Source: Bacteroidales bacterium
GTDB taxonomy: Bacteria > Bacteroidota > Bacteroidia > Bacteroidales > Bacteroidaceae
DNA length: 46,063 nucleotides
Direction: 5' to 3'
Assembly: GCA_024690405.1 (NCBI GenBank)
Contig: JAILCU010000137.1
Coordinates: forward strand, 1-46,063
In this document: positions 15,611 to 24,522 of the stretch, piece after piece
Position numbering within the stretch: the first letter of the stretch is position 1
Layout: each line of letters opens with the position of its first letter
Position numbers and translations under genes: made by a program
The notes under the pieces: generated by a model
What the model was told of the DNA's origin: nothing
The model's database searches: none
The model's input: only the letters and a program-made list of their open reading frames with translations

Positions 15611-17821
15611 TTATTTGAGGTAGTCCTCGAAATAACGGGTGATGCGTTCGTGGAGATGAACCTGATCAGTGCCAAACATGTTATGGCCATCGCCAGGATA
15701 GGTGAAGAGATCAGGTTGAGTGCCTGCATCGATGCATGCACGAATAAAGGAGAGCGTGTGTTGGGGCACACAGGTCGGGTCATTATATCCGTAGATGATT
15801 TGCAAACGTCCTTTAAGGTTTTTAGCCTTGTGGAGCAGGCTTGACGAGGCATATCCTTCAGGGTTCTGTTCTGGGCGATCCATATAACGCTCACCGTACA
15901 TCACTTCATAGTATTTCCAGTCGATGACCGGACCGCCTGCCACGCCGACTTTAAAGACATCGGGATAAGAGCACATCAAGTTCGTGGTCATGAAACCGCC
16001 GTAACTCCATCCATGTACCCCCAAGCGGTCGCCATCGACAAAAGGCAGCGTCTTAAGGAAGTTGACACCGCAAATCTGGTCCTTCATCTCCTCGTCGCCG
16101 AAATGACGGAAAGGAGCCTGCTCGAACTTCAAACCGCGATACTGCGAGCCACGGTTGTCGAGAACAAAGATGACGTAGCCTAACTGTGCCATATAGATCT
16201 CCCAGCCGCGGAAATAGTAACCACGGGAAGCTTGTACGTTGTGGGCGTGCGGACCACCATAGACATACACCACCGCGGGATATTTCTTCGAGGCATCGAA
16301 GTCAACGGGCTTGATGAGACGATAATAAAGGTCGGTGACACCATCGGCTGCTTTGATGCTCCCGCTGCAAATTTCCGGAACGGCATATTCTGCCCACGGG
16401 TCATCGGCCGTAAGCAGGTTGCAGCCCTTGGCGCTCTTTGTGTCAATGTACTCCACTTTGCGCGTTACACTGGGCGAAGAATAAGTGTCTATCAGTTGCG
16501 AGCCATTGTCGCTGAGTATGGCAGAGTGCACACCGTCATCAACGCTCAAGCGCCGCATCGTCGGATGATGCCCCACTGTCACTGCATGGATTGTGCCACG
16601 CAAGGGATGTGTTACGTTTCCTACGAACAAAGCCTCACGGCTCTTTTTGTTGAAACCAAGGAAACTACGGATTTCGAAATTGCCTGGAGTGAGTCGCGTC
16701 ACGGACACATGATTGGACGTCGAACCGCCCCCTTCGGCACTCAGCCATTCGGGATAAACCTCGTTCTTAAACTCAACAAGATAGAGATGGTTCCAATTGT
16801 CGCGCCGACTTTGCATAATGGCCTTGGAATCATCCCACGGCAAGAATTCGAGGGTATGCAGCGGCTCAACATATTTGGGGTGTTTCTCCTCCAGCACCGG
16901 TTCCTTGTCCTTCTCGCCCGTGACCGCATTATAGCCAAAGAGTTGCATAAAATCCTGATCGCGGTTGAGTTCAAAGACGTACAACTTCTTGCCGTCCGGA
17001 GCCCAGGAGAGGTTCGTCATATAATCCGTCAGGGGCTTATCGTTCTTCAACCAAACAACAGCATCGGTCTTGGTATCGTAGACCGCCACACTCACATCTT
17101 CGCTCTCTTCTCCAGCCATGGGGTATTTGTCAACGTATGTGGCTGCAATACGCTGGGTAATGTCCACTTGCGGATAGCTTGGGATCCGGCTTTGGTCCTT
17201 CTTATAGAATGCCAGACGCTGGCCGTCGGGGCTCCAGAAGAGACCGTTGGAGATGCCAAATTCATCGCGACTGACGCTGTGTCCATAGACTATATCGTCG
17301 TTACCATCGTGGGTTAGCCGCACACGCGTTCCATCCGCCTTTTGCACAAACACATCAGAGCCGATGCAATAAGCCATGTTCTTGCTTTGTGCATTCCATA
17401 CCAGTTCGCTGGCGCCTTCCTGGATAGCACCGCGCCAAACAATACTTTTCTTTTTGAAATCAATGAGAATGATCTCTTTAGGGACCTGCACTTTCACAAC
17501 AGTTTCTTCGGCATAAGGGAACTGTAAGTTGGTGCAAGAGCGCACCATTTTCTCGCCTAAGACGGAATTCAATTCCTCCGTAGTAAAGAGCGTTGAAACC
17601 GCCTTCCCGCTATAGACATCCAATATTCGCACCTCATCAACAGTCAGCTCAAGAGGGGTCTCACCCCACCAGGCCGTAAACATATATTGAGGTTGCAAAT
17701 TCCAAAAGGTGCTTCCGCCCGAAAGGAGATCGTTCAGTGTAAAATGTTTCTTAGCAGGGGTCTGTGCCATCGTTGTCGTTGTGGCCATAACAATAGCCGC
17801 GAGTATGAGGATTCTTTTCAT
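15611..17821 (-). CDS. Dipeptidyl peptidase IV-like S9 peptidase, exported
   Basis: Removes X-Pro or X-Ala dipeptides from the N-terminus of peptides, probably in the periplasm. The 736-residue protein (start at 17821, MKRILILAAIVMATTTTMAQ) has a signal peptide, a beta-propeller N-terminal domain and a C-terminal alpha/beta hydrolase domain. The catalytic triad is S606 in GWSYGG, D681 in GYNDPT and H713 in GDGHNMFG. The alternative start 15 bp upstream (MNFLT) is possible. Length and motifs fit bacterial DPP IV. A promoter -7 box at 17855-17862 makes this the probable first gene of the operon running through DUF4199, GT2, DUF6452 and DUF6048. Confidence 0.93.
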   Translation of the reverse strand: MKRILILAAIVMATTTTMAQTPAKKHFTLNDLLSGGSTFWNLQPQYMFTAWWGETPLELTVDEVRILDVYSGKAVSTLFTTEELNSVLGEKMVRSCTNLQFPYAEETVVKVQVPKEIILIDFKKKSIVWRGAIQEGASELVWNAQSKNMAYCIGSDVFVQKADGTRVRLTHDGNDDIVYGHSVSRDEFGISNGLFWSPDGQRLAFYKKDQSRIPSYPQVDITQRIAATYVDKYPMAGEESEDVSVAVYDTKTDAVVWLKNDKPLTDYMTNLSWAPDGKKLYVFELNRDQDFMQLFGYNAVTGEKDKEPVLEEKHPKYVEPLHTLEFLPWDDSKAIMQSRRDNWNHLYLVEFKNEVYPEWLSAEGGGSTSNHVSVTRLTPGNFEIRSFLGFNKKSREALFVGNVTHPLRGTIHAVTVGHHPTMRRLSVDDGVHSAILSDNGSQLIDTYSSPSVTRKVEYIDTKSAKGCNLLTADDPWAEYAVPEICSGSIKAADGVTDLYYRLIKPVDFDASKKYPAVVYVYGGPHAHNVQASRGYYFRGWEIYMAQLGYVIFVLDNRGSQYRGLKFEQAPFRHFGDEEMKDQICGVNFLKTLPFVDGDRLGVHGWSYGGFMTTNLMCSYPDVFKVGVAGGPVIDWKYYEVMYGERYMDRPEQNPEGYASSSLLHKAKNLKGRLQIIYGYNDPTCVPQHTLSFIRACIDAGTQPDLFTYPGDGHNMFGTDQVHLHERITRYFEDYLK

Positions 17822-17854
17822 TGTCAGGAAGTTCACGTTCTATTAAATACGGCG

Positions 17855-17862
17855 CAAAAATA
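17855..17862 (-). promoter_or_regulatory. Promoter -7 box of the DPP IV gene
   Basis: TATTTTTG on the minus strand, 34 bp before the ATG. No -33 element at exact spacing. Confidence 0.45.
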
Positions 17863-18025
17863 CATAAAAATCATGAAATAGCCACGAAACGCCCCAAAGA
17901 ATTATACTTTCTTATAGAATAGGTAAAAATGAGAAGACCCATCAAGCACAAGGGAGGAGGGGATATATGCTGGCAGACAAACGGCCTGCCACTCAACCCA
18001 AAGAGGGGGAGGAGGAACTGTTCAA

Positions 18026-18069
18026 CAACTCAAAAACTCAAGAACTTAAAAACTTAAAAACTTAAAAAC
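18026..18069. repeat. AACTTAAAAACTTAAAAACT array against the GH105 stop codon
   Basis: About four A/T-rich units of roughly 11 bp (ACTCAAAAACTCAAGAACTTAAAAAC type) run directly into the stop codon at 18070. A similar short stretch abuts the apbE stop at 11090-11108. Confidence 0.65.
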
Positions 18070-19326
18070 TCACCTTTCCATCTCTAATGCTGCCCAAATG
18101 AACGGTCCGATGCCTTTGGCGTCATTATCACGGATAGGTTCCGAGAGGTAATAGGCAGCCGAACCGTCGCGACGACGGTTCTCCTTCACTTTCGGTGCAG
18201 CTTTCAACACTTTTTCGCTGACTCCAGGGCCCAGTCCCGAGACGGAGCAGCAATGGGTGAGAGAGATGGTGCCATCGGCATTCTCACGCACGAACTGTTT
18301 AATGATACCCTGGAAGGCTCGCTCCCCAGCCTGACGGAAGGAGGCGTCAACGAAGCCCTTGCGGGCAGCCTTGAGCAGCACGTATGCGAACATCGACGAG
18401 CAAGTGGCTTCCAAATAATTACCTTCCAAATCAGGCGAGTCCATCACTTGATACCATACGCCAGTTCTTTTGTCCTGCCATTTCACAACAGCCGCAAGGT
18501 CTTTCTGCAACAGTTCTATGACCTCCTGGCGTCGCGGATGATCATCGGGAAGGGCATCGAGTAATTCGATGAGTGCCATCGAAAACCACCCCTGTGCCCG
18601 TCCCCAACAATGCTGACTCTGTCCAGTCTCTGCATCCGCCCAGAACATTTCGTGCGTTTCGTCCCAGGCATGACGGTTCAATCCTGTCTTCGTGTCCAGT
18701 GTCCTCTGATAAGTGGCAGAGACCTGGCTGATCGCATCGTCTTGTATTTTCGCAACTTCTTCCGCCCTTGTCATGGGGGCTGTAAGGACGCGGAAAGGCA
18801 ATCCCATGAAGATGCCGTCCAACCACACCTGATAGCTGTAAATGGCTTTATGCCAAAAGATGCTGTCCGCATCTGTTCGAGGTTGTTCATCGAGTTGGTT
18901 CATCAGTGTGTACAAAGCTTTAAGCTTGCGACTGTCAGGCTGCAAATGTTGCATCCGCGTCACAAAATGGCCCGTGCGCACATGGTCCAAATTATATTCC
19001 TCGAGATGATAACCACGAATCTCCCCGTTTGAACTAATCATGGTATCGATATATTCCTCGCAGTAGTCCAGGATTTTCTCATCCCCATAACGAAGATAGG
19101 TATCCAGCATCGCCTCGAGTTCAATGCCCATCACATAGCTCCATTTCGGCCTGCTGGAGAAATCGAGCAAATAACTCTTTGGCGTACGTTGCATCTCGGA
19201 CAACGCCATCCACAGGCTATAGGGTTTCTTGTCCTGTGACACCTGCACCGTTGAATGGTTCTGGCCTGCTGACATTAGCGTACAGCACGCCACGACAATG
19301 GTTATCCACAATTTTTTCATACTCAT
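18070..19326 (-). CDS. GH105 unsaturated glucuronyl/galacturonyl hydrolase, exported
   Basis: Family GH105 removes unsaturated uronic acids left by pectin or other polysaccharide lyases. The 418-residue protein has a signal peptide (MKKLWITIVVACCTLMSA) and an (alpha/alpha)6-barrel pattern. Conserved segments are W62SYVMGIELEAM, D114 in YNLDHVRTG, D170 in YQVWLDGIFMG, WGRAQGWFSMAL and HCCSVSGLG. D114 and D170 are the likely catalytic or substrate-binding acids by family comparison. ATG 19326 or 19320 may be the start. It follows the THUMP methyltransferase gene by 128 bp and has no SusCD, lyase or regulator beside it, so its polysaccharide cannot be inferred from context. Confidence 0.9.
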   Translation of the reverse strand: MSMKKLWITIVVACCTLMSAGQNHSTVQVSQDKKPYSLWMALSEMQRTPKSYLLDFSSRPKWSYVMGIELEAMLDTYLRYGDEKILDYCEEYIDTMISSNGEIRGYHLEEYNLDHVRTGHFVTRMQHLQPDSRKLKALYTLMNQLDEQPRTDADSIFWHKAIYSYQVWLDGIFMGLPFRVLTAPMTRAEEVAKIQDDAISQVSATYQRTLDTKTGLNRHAWDETHEMFWADAETGQSQHCWGRAQGWFSMALIELLDALPDDHPRRQEVIELLQKDLAAVVKWQDKRTGVWYQVMDSPDLEGNYLEATCSSMFAYVLLKAARKGFVDASFRQAGERAFQGIIKQFVRENADGTISLTHCCSVSGLGPGVSEKVLKAAPKVKENRRRDGSAAYYLSEPIRDNDAKGIGPFIWAALEMER

Positions 19327-19454
19327 AGTTCTACATTTTCTAATCCTTTTCTACCGTTCTCTTCCTTGAAAAGACAAAAGACCTGCAGAGGGGTGAGCTG
19401 TTCAATATGCTACCGCCGACCTGCAAGTCCTTCGTTTTGATGTGATTGATGACG

Positions 19455-21161
19455 TCAGTCCTCCCCGTCACCAAAGAAGCGGCGGCGCGCCTCCTGTCGG
19501 GCAGCACGATCGCCTCCCTTGTCAAAACCGTCACGCTTGCCGTAGCCTTCACGCTTGCCGTAGCCTTCACGCTTGCCGTAGCCTTCGCGCTTGCCGTAGC
19601 CTTCTCGCTTGCCATAGCCTTCTCGCTTGCCATAGCCTTCACGTTTTCCATAGCCTTCACGACTGCCACGGCCACGGCTGTCATCATCGCGACGGTCGAA
19701 GCCACGACGGTCACCGTCGCGTTTTGAGAACTTATTGAAATGATGGTCGCCATCACGATTATCACGGTAGCCACGACGGTCACCGAAATCACGGTGTCCG
19801 GGACGTTCCTCATCCTCTTCGCCTAAACCACGTTTGAATTCGCGATGCTGTTTGAAGCGACGTTTCTCCGCCATCTGCCGACGCTCGTCATCGGTTTTCA
19901 CAGTACCTCCGGACGCACGATGGTCATCGAGTCTGCCATTGAACAGCACATATTTGCGCAACTCACATTCAAGCGAGCCATTGAACAAGGGTGTCTTCAA
20001 GGAAGGACGAAGTCCTATCTCCTCGAAGCATTCTTCCCGATAACTGAGGATCCAAGCCTCGCCACCAACGAACTCACGTTTCAGTTTTTGACCGATGGTC
20101 TTGTACAGCCCCAAAAGGTCGGGAGTGGAGATTCGTTCTCCATAGGGCGGGTTGCTGACGAGGATGAAAGGTGCGCCCTCGGGCGTCTCCCGCATTTCCG
20201 TTACAGGCCGGGTTTCCTCATCGCTGGCTGCAGCCACTACCCCATTGGCCTCTTCGTCCACAGCCGTCGCACTCTGGGGCACAGCCAAGGGCGTCTTGGT
20301 GAAATCAGCCTCATCAATGATGATATCCTTCGAGAGTCCTGCAGCCTTCACATTTCTCCGGGCGATACCTACGGCCTTGGGGTCGATATCGCGCCCATAT
20401 ATTTTATGGAAGAACTCGCGTTCCATACTATCGTCGTTGTAGACGCGCTCAAAGAGTTCGCGGTCGAAATCAGGCCATTTTTCAAAAGCATACCCTTTCC
20501 GGAAGACTCCAGGAGCAATACCGCGTGCAATCAGCGCGGCCTCGATGCACAGGGTGCCGCTACCGCAGAAGGGATCGAGAAAATCACGTTCGCCGTGCCA
20601 ACCTGTCATCATGATGATGGCAGCAGCCAGCACCTCGTTGATCGGAGCAGCCACGGTCTCTTGGCGGTAGCCACGGCGATGCAGGCTCTCACCACTGGAG
20701 TCGAGGGCCAGCGTTGCATCATAATCTGAGATATGGATATGGAGTTGTATATCGGGGTTTGAGACGCTGACATTAGGGCGGCGGCCCGTATTCTCGCGGA
20801 ACTGGTCGGCAATGGCATCCTTCACCTTATAAGCCACGAACTTCGAGTGGTGGAACTCCGGAGAGAAGACGACGCTGTCAACAGCAAAGGTGGTATCCGT
20901 GGTCAGATATTGCGTCCAGTCGATAGCTTTCACTGCCGTATAGACGTCGTCGGCGCTCTTTGCCTTGAAATGTTTAATGGGTTTGAGCACACGAATGGCC
21001 GTACGAAGACAGAAGTTTGCCCGGTAGAGCATCTCGTTGTCGCCGCTGAAAGTGACCATACGCCGTCCGATTTGAATATCACTGGCACCCAACTCGGTGA
21101 GTTCTTGTGCCAACAGGGGTTCCAAGCCTTGAAAGGTCTTGGCGATAAGTTCAGTTGTCAT
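19455..21161 (-). CDS. THUMP-domain class I RNA methyltransferase (RlmL-like) with repetitive basic tail
   Basis: Probably methylates a guanine of 23S rRNA (RlmL/TrmN type). Of 568 residues, a THUMP domain covers about 1-160. A Rossmann methyltransferase domain follows, with LDPFCGSGTLCIEAALIA for SAM binding and the catalytic NPPYGERI. From about residue 410 the chain becomes a disordered Arg/Gly/Asp/Lys-rich tail with seven consecutive EGYGKR-type hexapeptides encoded by 18-bp repeats (19531-19656), ending RRRFFGDGED. The core is normal in length; the tail is extra compared with enterobacterial relatives. It resembles RNA-binding RGG-like tails and probably adds affinity for rRNA (inference). 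A promoter -7 box lies at 21228-21235. Confidence 0.92.
   Translation of the reverse strand: MTTELIAKTFQGLEPLLAQELTELGASDIQIGRRMVTFSGDNEMLYRANFCLRTAIRVLKPIKHFKAKSADDVYTAVKAIDWTQYLTTDTTFAVDSVVFSPEFHHSKFVAYKVKDAIADQFRENTGRRPNVSVSNPDIQLHIHISDYDATLALDSSGESLHRRGYRQETVAAPINEVLAAAIIMMTGWHGERDFLDPFCGSGTLCIEAALIARGIAPGVFRKGYAFEKWPDFDRELFERVYNDDSMEREFFHKIYGRDIDPKAVGIARRNVKAAGLSKDIIIDEADFTKTPLAVPQSATAVDEEANGVVAAASDEETRPVTEMRETPEGAPFILVSNPPYGERISTPDLLGLYKTIGQKLKREFVGGEAWILSYREECFEEIGLRPSLKTPLFNGSLECELRKYVLFNGRLDDHRASGGTVKTDDERRQMAEKRRFKQHREFKRGLGEEDEERPGHRDFGDRRGYRDNRDGDHHFNKFSKRDGDRRGFDRRDDDSRGRGSREGYGKREGYGKREGYGKREGYGKREGYGKREGYGKREGYGKRDGFDKGGDRAARQEARRRFFGDGED
19531..19656. repeat. 18-bp coding tandem repeat, seven units
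   Basis: Seven units of the type TCACGCTTGCCGTAGCCT start at 19531 and every 18 bp after. The length keeps frame, so unit gain or loss would change only tail length in the methyltransferase. Confidence 0.95.
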
Positions 21162-21227
21162 TATTGATAATAAGGAGTTGTATTAGAGGAATAAACGTCA
21201 TCTGTTGAGGTTTATTTTTTTCGGGGT

Positions 21228-21235
21228 CAAAGGTA
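21228..21235 (-). promoter_or_regulatory. Promoter -7 box of the THUMP methyltransferase gene
   Basis: TACCTTTG on the minus strand, 67 bp before the ATG. The -33 element is not evident. Confidence 0.5.
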
Positions 21236-21379
21236 GAGATAATTTATGAAACTATCGTTGTTGAAGGGAAAAAAAGTGAGTGATACACTTTTTTTTCTTT
21301 CTTTTTAGCGAGAATGGGAAGGTGTTTGTGCGTGCGGGGTGCCATTACCGCAAAGATGAGCAAAGGTCAAGAGACTCTT

Positions 21380-22000
21380 TTAATAGTATGTATTCTCGTC
21401 AATACCCCTGTAGAGTTTGGGGAATTTGGCGGCGCGCTGCAGAAGGATATCATAGAACGTCCGGGCATTCTCTGGAAGGGTCTGTCCCAGGTACTCTTCG
21501 GCGAAAGGTCCTTCCAACCCCTCTCGACTCTTGATGTGCACGCGAATGAGTTTATCCTCATCGAAATACAGACGGAATTCATGTTCGCGACCATAGTCGT
21601 AGTCGGGTGTTCGCGCATAAATAAAAGTGATGCGTTGCTGCTCGTCGTAGAGGTACTCCTCATAAAACTCGCGGGCGGCATAATTGTACTTTGCCGTAGC
21701 CAGTTCCAACCAATGATGAGGGTGGAGTTCCACGTCGCCCTCGATTTCCTCGGGTGCCAATTTTACATCGCAATAATAGAAATGCATATTTTCCGTATGC
21801 CTTCCGGTGCCAGGCAGATTCTCGAAGATGGTGAGTTCATAGTAGCGTGGAGGTTGAGCATTCTCCGTTTCCATTCTTGCGATGTGCTCTTTCACGGCAG
21901 CATAGTGCTTGCGGATATCATTGAGACCATCTTGTGCCAACAAGGCTGGCATGGCTGCGACGAGGGACATCACCAGGCATACGATTCTCTTCTTACTCAT
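21380..22000 (-). CDS. Exported protein of unknown function
   Basis: A 206-residue protein with a clear signal peptide (MSKKRIVCLVMSLVAAMPALLAQ, cleaved near LAQ). The rest is soluble, rich in Tyr, Glu and Arg, with a beta-strand pattern such as HTENMHFYYCDVKLAP, RITFIYART and HEFRLYFDEDKLIRVHI. It ends in a helix-like YDILLQRAAKF. I recognise no family. It has its own -7 box (22029-22036) and is separated from the methyltransferase gene by 218 bp with another promoter, so it is likely a single-gene unit. Confidence 0.8.
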   Translation of the reverse strand: MSKKRIVCLVMSLVAAMPALLAQDGLNDIRKHYAAVKEHIARMETENAQPPRYYELTIFENLPGTGRHTENMHFYYCDVKLAPEEIEGDVELHPHHWLELATAKYNYAAREFYEEYLYDEQQRITFIYARTPDYDYGREHEFRLYFDEDKLIRVHIKSREGLEGPFAEEYLGQTLPENARTFYDILLQRAAKFPKLYRGIDENTYY

Positions 22001-22028
22001 TCTTTTTTCTTCCTATAAGTTAGCTCTG

Positions 22029-22036
22029 CAAAGATA
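22029..22036 (-). promoter_or_regulatory. Promoter -7 box of the exported hypothetical gene
   Basis: TATCTTTG on the minus strand, 29 bp before the ATG at 22000. No -33 element at standard spacing. The remaining 22037-22220 shows no gene. Confidence 0.5.
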
Positions 22037-22220
22037 ATCCCCAAAGAGGCTCATCTGTGAAGAAACTGCGTTAAATTAAGCAAAAACGCACATTTATACT
22101 ATTACTAAGCCTCACACAAAAGACAATGCTTTTACCAAGAATAAGAACGAATAATCAAATCTGTTTCCGGTTCTTTGCGTGACAGACTATTCATAACATG
22201 TTTAAGAACAATCACCATCC

Positions 22221-23048
22221 TTACAATTGAAGCCTTCCGAAATCGTCGAAAGCCCTTCGGGAAGAGAGCCAAAGAGCCATGATGAGTGAAAGCATTGAAG
22301 CGGACATGGTGATGACAACAATCATCATCTGATACTTGACTGCCACGTCCGGTGCCGAACCGCCGAGAATCTGACCAATCATGGTACCGGGCAAAGCCAC
22401 AATTCCCATCACAGCCATATTCGCAATGCAGGGTGTGAAACTCTTGATGACGGCTTCGCGCATGAATGGCAGCCAAGCCTCGAAACGCGTAGCGCCGTTG
22501 CCTAAAAGATAATAATAGGTGGCTTGCTCGCGCTCGATGCCGGAAAAGAAAGTGCTCAAGGTGAGGACGTTCACGCCGAGCATGTTGCCCATGAGAATGC
22601 CCATTATTGGGATAAAATAACGTGCCGTGAAAGGATTATCGAGCCGCAAGACAAAACAAAGGAAATAGAAGCCCACGATGAGCGCAGCAACGAAAAAACT
22701 GGCAAAGGCGGGCACCGCAACAATCCGCCGCGGCAAATGGGTGCGCTCACCAAGCGTATGCGTTGCAATCAAGGCCATCACAACAACCCACAGCATGTTC
22801 AACCACGGGAAATCCCATTCGAAGAGATAACGAAGATAGATGCTAATGAGAAAAAGTTGCACAATCATGCGCCCTGCCGCAATCAAAGTGGCGCGCACGA
22901 GGCCCGTCCGCAGTTTCCACAGGAAGAACAACGGAATGAGCAGGAGCAGTAGGCCAATGGCCAAGGAAAGCAATGAGATATCCAAGGGGAGTTGAGAGTT
23001 TAGAGTGGAGAGTTTAGAGTGGAGAGCGGAGAGTTCTTGAAGTGTCAA
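22221..23048 (-). CDS. fetB: FetB/YbbM-type ABC transporter permease
   Basis: A 275-residue inner-membrane protein with about six or seven helices, matching the UPF0014/FetB family whose E. coli member helps export iron. Conserved pieces include GRMIVQLFLISIYLRYLF, FIPIMGILMGNMLGVNVLTL, LGNGATRFEAWLPFMREA and the VALPGTMIGQILGG loop. The first 20 or so residues are encoded by a simple repeat (GGAGAGTTTAGAGT type, 22988-23035), but no other Met lies before the second helix, so the ATG at 23048 is kept. Its ATPase partner (25458-26135) is separated from it by the two putrescine-synthesis genes. The substrate here is not proven. Confidence 0.87.
   Translation of the reverse strand: MTLQELSALHSKLSTLNSQLPLDISLLSLAIGLLLLLIPLFFLWKLRTGLVRATLIAAGRMIVQLFLISIYLRYLFEWDFPWLNMLWVVVMALIATHTLGERTHLPRRIVAVPAFASFFVAALIVGFYFLCFVLRLDNPFTARYFIPIMGILMGNMLGVNVLTLSTFFSGIEREQATYYYLLGNGATRFEAWLPFMREAVIKSFTPCIANMAVMGIVALPGTMIGQILGGSAPDVAVKYQMMIVVITMSASMLSLIMALWLSSRRAFDDFGRLQL
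22988..23035. repeat. GAGAGTTTAGAGTG repeat at the start of fetB
   Basis: Three imperfect copies of a 13-14 bp GAGAGTTTAGAGTG word overlap codons of the FetB N-terminus. Such repeats are normally intergenic, so the coding start may have been extended into repeat DNA. Confidence 0.65.
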
Positions 23049-23093
23049 GCGGCCAGGGTCGGATGATTCAGACTCGCTATTATTAAGCCTACG

Positions 23094-24395
23094 TCACCCT
23101 TTCGGATGCCGAACGGAGGCCTGCCCCTCCCTCAATACCCCCACAGGATATTGCATTGTAGAGCAATGAAGCGAGCCGTGCTGACGAATAAGCACGCGGC
23201 AGTCGATGGGCACGATGTCGTACTTGGGGAAGGCTTTCTGCAATTGGCGGCGGGCTTGTTCGTCGTTCTCGGGCTGACCATAAGTGGGCATCAGCACAGC
23301 GCCATTGATGATGAGAAAGTTGGCGTAGGTGGCGGGCAAGCGATGGCCGTCTTCGGGGTCGTAGATAGGAGCGGGAAGGGGAAGGGGGATAAGACGATAA
23401 GAGGAAGGAGAAGAGGATGAACCTGCCGACGAAGAAACGGCTGTACCTTTTTCCGAAGAAGCGTTTTGCTCAGAAACCGCAGCAGACAAGGTTGCTGAAG
23501 CGGGCAGAGGGAGCGCCTCGAAAGTTTGCAACTGGGCTTCCATCGCTTGTAGGGCCTCAAAATGTTCATCTGTGGGGTCCGTACACTGAACGTATGCAAT
23601 CGTGTTGTTGGGACAGAAACGGGCAAGGGTATCGATGTGGCTGTCCGTATCGTCACCTGCCAGATAGCCATGATCGAGCCAAAGGATACGCTGTGCATGG
23701 AAGTCTCGCAGCAAGCGCTCTTCAATTTGTTGGCGCGAGCACGAAGGATTGCGATTGGGAGAAAGCAGACACGCAGAGGTGGTAAGGACGGTGCCCCGAC
23801 CGTCACTCTCTATGCTACCGCCCTCGAGAACAAAATCGAGATGCGACGCATAATGCCCATGTAGAGGACCCAATTGCTCATTACTGGATTCCTGAGAGGC
23901 ATCTATACCTGCTAGTCTGCGACAAATTTGGTTATCTAAGTCTGAAGGAAACTTATTGCCCCAACCATTGAACTGATAGTCAAGTAATTGAGGACCTGCC
24001 TCGGTCATCAGGGTGAGGAAAGCATGATCACGCGCCCAGGTGTCGTTGGTGGGACATTCGAAAAAATGCACCTGCGAAAGCAAACGCAAAGGGATGCGTT
24101 CGTCAAAGAGTACCTTGACGCGGTCGGGCTCGGGGCTGACGATGAGCAGTTGTTCACCATGGGACAAGATCTCAAGAGCGATGCTGATGAAGCAGGATTC
24201 TACCTCGCGAAGGAGATTTGCCCAATCCGTGCCTTGATGGGGCCACGTCAGCTGCACACCGCTCTGGGCGTACCACTCGGCAGGCAGAAACGCGGTACGG
24301 ATTTCGGTCTGCTCGGGGCCAGCCTGTTCTACTTTGCGCAACGGCAGTGTCAGATCGCTGATAACGGGAGTGGAAGGAGTAAAATGAATGGCCAT
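23094..24395 (-). CDS. aguA: Agmatine deiminase
   Basis: Converts agmatine to N-carbamoylputrescine and ammonia, the first step of the agmatine route to putrescine. From the ATG at 24395 (MAIHFTPSTPVIS) it has 433 residues. Peptidylarginine-deiminase-type residues are visible: D123 in NDTWARDH, FNGWGNKF at 142-149, E191 in LEGGSIES, H253 in DDTDSHID and the nucleophile C411 in HGSLHCSTMQYP. The frame extends to 24575, but that part lacks homology and overlaps aguB. About 35 residues (298-333, Ser/Ala-rich, SSSAGSSSSPSS) are inserted before the conserved LPLPAPIYDPEDGHRLP, making it longer than typical (about 350-370). It is flanked by aguB (127 bp upstream) and fetB (45 bp downstream). Confidence 0.94.
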   Translation of the reverse strand: MAIHFTPSTPVISDLTLPLRKVEQAGPEQTEIRTAFLPAEWYAQSGVQLTWPHQGTDWANLLREVESCFISIALEILSHGEQLLIVSPEPDRVKVLFDERIPLRLLSQVHFFECPTNDTWARDHAFLTLMTEAGPQLLDYQFNGWGNKFPSDLDNQICRRLAGIDASQESSNEQLGPLHGHYASHLDFVLEGGSIESDGRGTVLTTSACLLSPNRNPSCSRQQIEERLLRDFHAQRILWLDHGYLAGDDTDSHIDTLARFCPNNTIAYVQCTDPTDEHFEALQAMEAQLQTFEALPLPASATLSAAVSEQNASSEKGTAVSSSAGSSSSPSSYRLIPLPLPAPIYDPEDGHRLPATYANFLIINGAVLMPTYGQPENDEQARRQLQKAFPKYDIVPIDCRVLIRQHGSLHCSTMQYPVGVLREGQASVRHPKG

Positions 24396-24522
24396 AAGTG
24401 AATCATGGAAGAAGGCCCTCTCAGTCCGAACATCTCTGCCACGAGGGAGAGCTGGTACGTGATAGAGATTAAAGGTATTATTATATATATATAAGGTGTA
24501 TGTTGACGAGGATAGCATGTAC

